Of a stretch of 52,109 nucleotides of DNA, positions 50,080-52,109 are shown piece after piece. How positions within the stretch are numbered: position 1 is the stretch's first letter; every line of letters begins with the position of its first letter. The stretch lies in NCBI GenBank assembly GCA_020051775.1, contig JAGVQJ010000137.1:1-52109 (forward strand), given 5' to 3'. A program made the translations under genes and the position numbers. This DNA comes from Calditrichota bacterium (lineage in GTDB: Bacteria > Electryoneota > B3-LCP). The notes beneath the pieces were generated by a model, which was given only the letters and a program-made list of their open reading frames with translations, was not told the origin of the DNA and did not search any database.

Positions 50080-51027
50080 ATGATCTCAACGCCTCAGTTC
50101 AGTCAGCATCGGCCTATTATGGTCGAACAGGTCATGGAGCTGCTGTCAGGAGCAGATCCGACCTGCGAGCCTTTTAATCATATTATTGTTGACGGTACGG
50201 TCGGCGGAGGCGGCCACTCCAGTATTATTCTGAAGGCCTTGAGCAACCAGGGAAGGTTGTACTGTTTCGACCGCGATCCTCAAGCTTTGGATCTGTCACG
50301 GACGGTTTTGGGAGATGATCCGCGCATCCACTTTATACACGACAGCTACTCTGCTATTTTAAAGTATCTTGATCCCGAATCGGTCTGCGGGATTTTACTG
50401 GACCTGGGACTTTCGACAGATCAGCTATTACCCGAGCGAGGCTTCTCCTACATGCACGACGCCCCGCTAGATATGCGTTTTGATCCCCGCAGTAAATTAA
50501 CCGCGTATGACGTGGTCAATCACTATAAAGTGGAAAAGCTGCGGGAGATATTTTTCCATTACGGTGAGGAGCCATTTTCGCCGCGCATCGCTCGGCGCAT
50601 AGCGAACCTTCGACTGCAAGGCGCTCTCCGCACTACCAGTCAGTTGGCTGAAACGGTGGCGGGAGTAGTGCCGGAACGGTTTCGCATGAAAACGCTCGCG
50701 CGTATATTTCAGGCTCTGCGCATTGAAGTAAATGGGGAAATTGATCATCTGGAACGGGGGATAGAGGCTTGCTGGCAAGCCTTGAAACCTGGGGGGGTGT
50801 TCGCGGCGCTGTCGTTCCAGTCTTTGGAAGACAGACGATTAAAGCACTTTTTTGCTGCTCAAGCCAAAGGTTGCATCTGCCCACCTCGACTGCCTGTCTG
50901 CGCCTGCGGCCGGAAACCCACGGCAAAGATCCTTACCCCCTCAATACTAAGACCATCACCCAAGGAAATCCGTATCAATCCACAAGCTCGCAGCTCAAAG
51001 TTGCGGGCTGCTCGAAAACTGGGATAA
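50080..51027 (+). CDS. rsmH: 16S rRNA m4C1402 methyltransferase
   Basis: RsmH methylates N4 of C1402 in 16S rRNA using SAM. The 315 residues begin with HRPIMVEQVMELL, the SAM-binding DGTVGGGGHS, FDRDPQAL, GILLDLGLSTDQL, ERGFSYMHDAPLDMRFD and FQALRIEVNGEIDHLE, and end with NPQARSSKLRAARKLG. All are standard. The ATG at 50080 is used; TTG 50065 and ATG 50119 are in frame, and none has a good ribosome binding site, which suggests coupling to mraZ. ftsL starts one base after its stop. Confidence 0.97.
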   Translation: MISTPQFSQHRPIMVEQVMELLSGADPTCEPFNHIIVDGTVGGGGHSSIILKALSNQGRLYCFDRDPQALDLSRTVLGDDPRIHFIHDSYSAILKYLDPESVCGILLDLGLSTDQLLPERGFSYMHDAPLDMRFDPRSKLTAYDVVNHYKVEKLREIFFHYGEEPFSPRIARRIANLRLQGALRTTSQLAETVAGVVPERFRMKTLARIFQALRIEVNGEIDHLERGIEACWQALKPGGVFAALSFQSLEDRRLKHFFAAQAKGCICPPRLPVCACGRKPTAKILTPSILRPSPKEIRINPQARSSKLRAARKLG

Positions 51028-51028
51028 C

Positions 51029-51538
51029 ATGTTTGGACTGGGATCCTCAAAAAAAGCCAATCCGACACGCGAGTTGGCCAACCTTAATCTGCGGATGCGA
51101 AAATCATCCATGAGACGCTCATTTCTAAAGGGTCGTGGCCGGACTCCGCGCCCGCCGGGACCGTACCGTCCCGCACGGTTGCCTCGCCCCAGCAAGAATC
51201 GCGGTCTGGGTAGATTTCTAACATTGGTATTCGTCTTGTTGCTCTTTTCAATCCTGGCCTTCACCTGGAAGGCGGCGCAGATGGCTGACACACTGACGCA
51301 CCTGGACGCCGCCCGCACCAGTCAGCAGGATTTAAAAGAGAGATTGAAATCGCTGCAACTTATTCTGCAGGAAGCTTCGAATTATTCGCGCATCGAACCT
51401 ATGGCACGAGAAAAACTGGGCATGTTGCCTCCCACTACGCCGCCTATAGTGATCGCTCCATTGGATGATCGTGTGGCGGCATTACCCGCTCAGAGTAGCG
51501 AAGATTATTTAGCCTCCAGGAAGGATCCGGAAAAATGA
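51029..51538 (+). CDS. ftsL: FtsL-like cell division protein
   Basis: A 169-residue bitopic protein: a long, very basic cytoplasmic part (1-60, rich in R and P), one membrane helix (about 62-80, FLTLVFVLLLFSILAFT), then a short periplasmic coiled coil with RIEPMAREKLGM, the sequence end seen in FtsL/FtsB-type proteins. Position between rsmH and ftsI is the classical ftsL place. FtsL with FtsB and FtsQ activates septal wall synthesis. The N-terminal basic tail is longer than in E. coli (121 residues in total). The stop overlaps the ftsI ATG. Confidence 0.88.
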   Translation: MFGLGSSKKANPTRELANLNLRMRKSSMRRSFLKGRGRTPRPPGPYRPARLPRPSKNRGLGRFLTLVFVLLLFSILAFTWKAAQMADTLTHLDAARTSQQDLKERLKSLQLILQEASNYSRIEPMAREKLGMLPPTTPPIVIAPLDDRVAALPAQSSEDYLASRKDPEK

Positions 51539-52109
51539 AATGGTTGAATCTCAAGAAAAATCGCCACAGTGGAGCGGTGTTGCGCACCGGGCGTTTGCGT
51601 ACTCTGGCTTACGTTCTGTCGCTCGTTATGGTGTTATTAGCCATAAGACTTTTCCAGTTGCAGATTATCAAAGGTGAAACTTACGCCCAAAGAGCCGACG
51701 ATCAGCATAAGAAACGGGTGGAAGTGCAATCGCGCCGGGGCCGCATTGTAGATCGCAACGGCCAAGAACTGGCGGTGGACCTGCCGCAATACTATTCGGT
51801 AGGGGTGCGTCCCGGCGAACTCAGGGAGACTCGGTTTCTGGCTCAGACCCTGGCCAGTTTTACCGGCCGGCCGGTATCACATTATATGAACCGTCTGAAT
51901 ACGAGATCCAGATTCGTCTATCTGGAATGGCGCCTGAAAGAAGATCAGGCCAAGGTCTTGGCAGCTTCCAATCTATCGGGAGTGATCCTGAACAAAACGC
52001 CGGGACGTTTCTACCCCTATGATCGCGCCACTTCGCAATTGTTAGGATATACAGACGTGGACGGCCACGGCATTTCCGGATTGGAAGTACACTGCGATTC
52101 GCTCCTGCA
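51535..52109 (+). CDS. ftsI: Penicillin-binding protein 3 / FtsI (N-terminal part)
   Basis: The gene runs off the right edge after 191 codons. The visible part has a basic start, one membrane helix (about 24-43), LFQLQIIKGETYAQRA, and the class B PBP pedestal motif RRGRIVDRNGQELAVD, then KTPGRFYPYDRATSQLLGYT and GISGLE. The transpeptidase domain lies outside the window. The ATG overlaps the ftsL stop (ATGA). Position and start identify it as septal PBP3 (or the related SpoVD type); the missing C-terminus leaves PASTA domains undecided. Confidence 0.93.
   Translation, partial: MKWLNLKKNRHSGAVLRTGRLRTLAYVLSLVMVLLAIRLFQLQIIKGETYAQRADDQHKKRVEVQSRRGRIVDRNGQELAVDLPQYYSVGVRPGELRETRFLAQTLASFTGRPVSHYMNRLNTRSRFVYLEWRLKEDQAKVLAASNLSGVILNKTPGRFYPYDRATSQLLGYTDVDGHGISGLEVHCDSLL

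Noticed and set aside
1..52109. rRNA, tRNA, tmRNA or RNase P genes
   Set aside because: Reading intergenic regions showed no cloverleaf with a CCA-type end and no conserved rRNA blocks. A dedicated covariance search would settle this.

Overview
The window most likely comes from an uncultured Gram-negative bacterium of the FCB supergroup or a neighbouring candidate phylum (Zixibacteria, KSB1 or Marinimicrobia-like). The reasons are an LptD-type protein, an Omp85 protein, a secreted FG-GAP protein ending in a type IX secretion (T9SS) sorting domain with the PNPFN signature, lipoproteins ending in a DHFSRYVV-type motif, and many dispersed palindromic repeats. This assignment rests on family knowledge; no search was run. 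Most genes use the standard code, with TGA as a normal stop.

Layout. 1-3500 (minus strand): end of an RRM RNA-binding protein, a small membrane protein and nuoJKL of complex I. 3866-6986: a small zinc-finger protein, a CopZ-like HMA protein, then purN and purH. 6999-7735: a short patch of small hypothetical genes, one broken by an in-frame TGA. 7756-13208: the elongasome cluster mreB-mreC-mreD-mrdA-rodA. 13296-18782: HDOD protein, class V aminotransferase, rpmB, a BFN-UVR protein, a DUF1844 protein, dusB and larB. 18796-21705: hsp20 and lon. 21724-22699: a pile-up of palindromic repeats and a decayed toxin-antitoxin-like cluster. 22721-26916: hutU and hutI with a flavodiiron protein between them. 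26975-35780: a diguanylate cyclase, glgA and an envelope cluster (NHL protein, giant beta-rich surface protein, Omp85). 36000-44441: T9SS cargo protein, two paralogous lipoproteins, lptD and an OPT transporter. 44602-46091: an AT-rich patch with a radical SAM/SPASM enzyme and a small membrane-anchored peptide. 46379-49129 (minus strand): a broken lipoprotein gene and a membrane-anchored eight-haem cytochrome c. 49537-52109: the start of the division cluster, mraZ-rsmH-ftsL-ftsI.

Three observations stand out. First, the two paralogous lipoprotein genes each have a sigma-54-like -24/-12 element and, about 100 bases further upstream, a pair of 16-base dyads 24 bases apart: the layout of an enhancer-dependent regulon. 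Second, the SPASM enzyme overlaps a 57-residue peptide gene with an excellent ribosome binding site and C-terminal WKD and YWN triplets, a candidate ribosomally made modified peptide (RiPP) system. Third, palindromic repeats have been incorporated in frame into coding sequence, clearly in larB and in the T9SS sorting domain.
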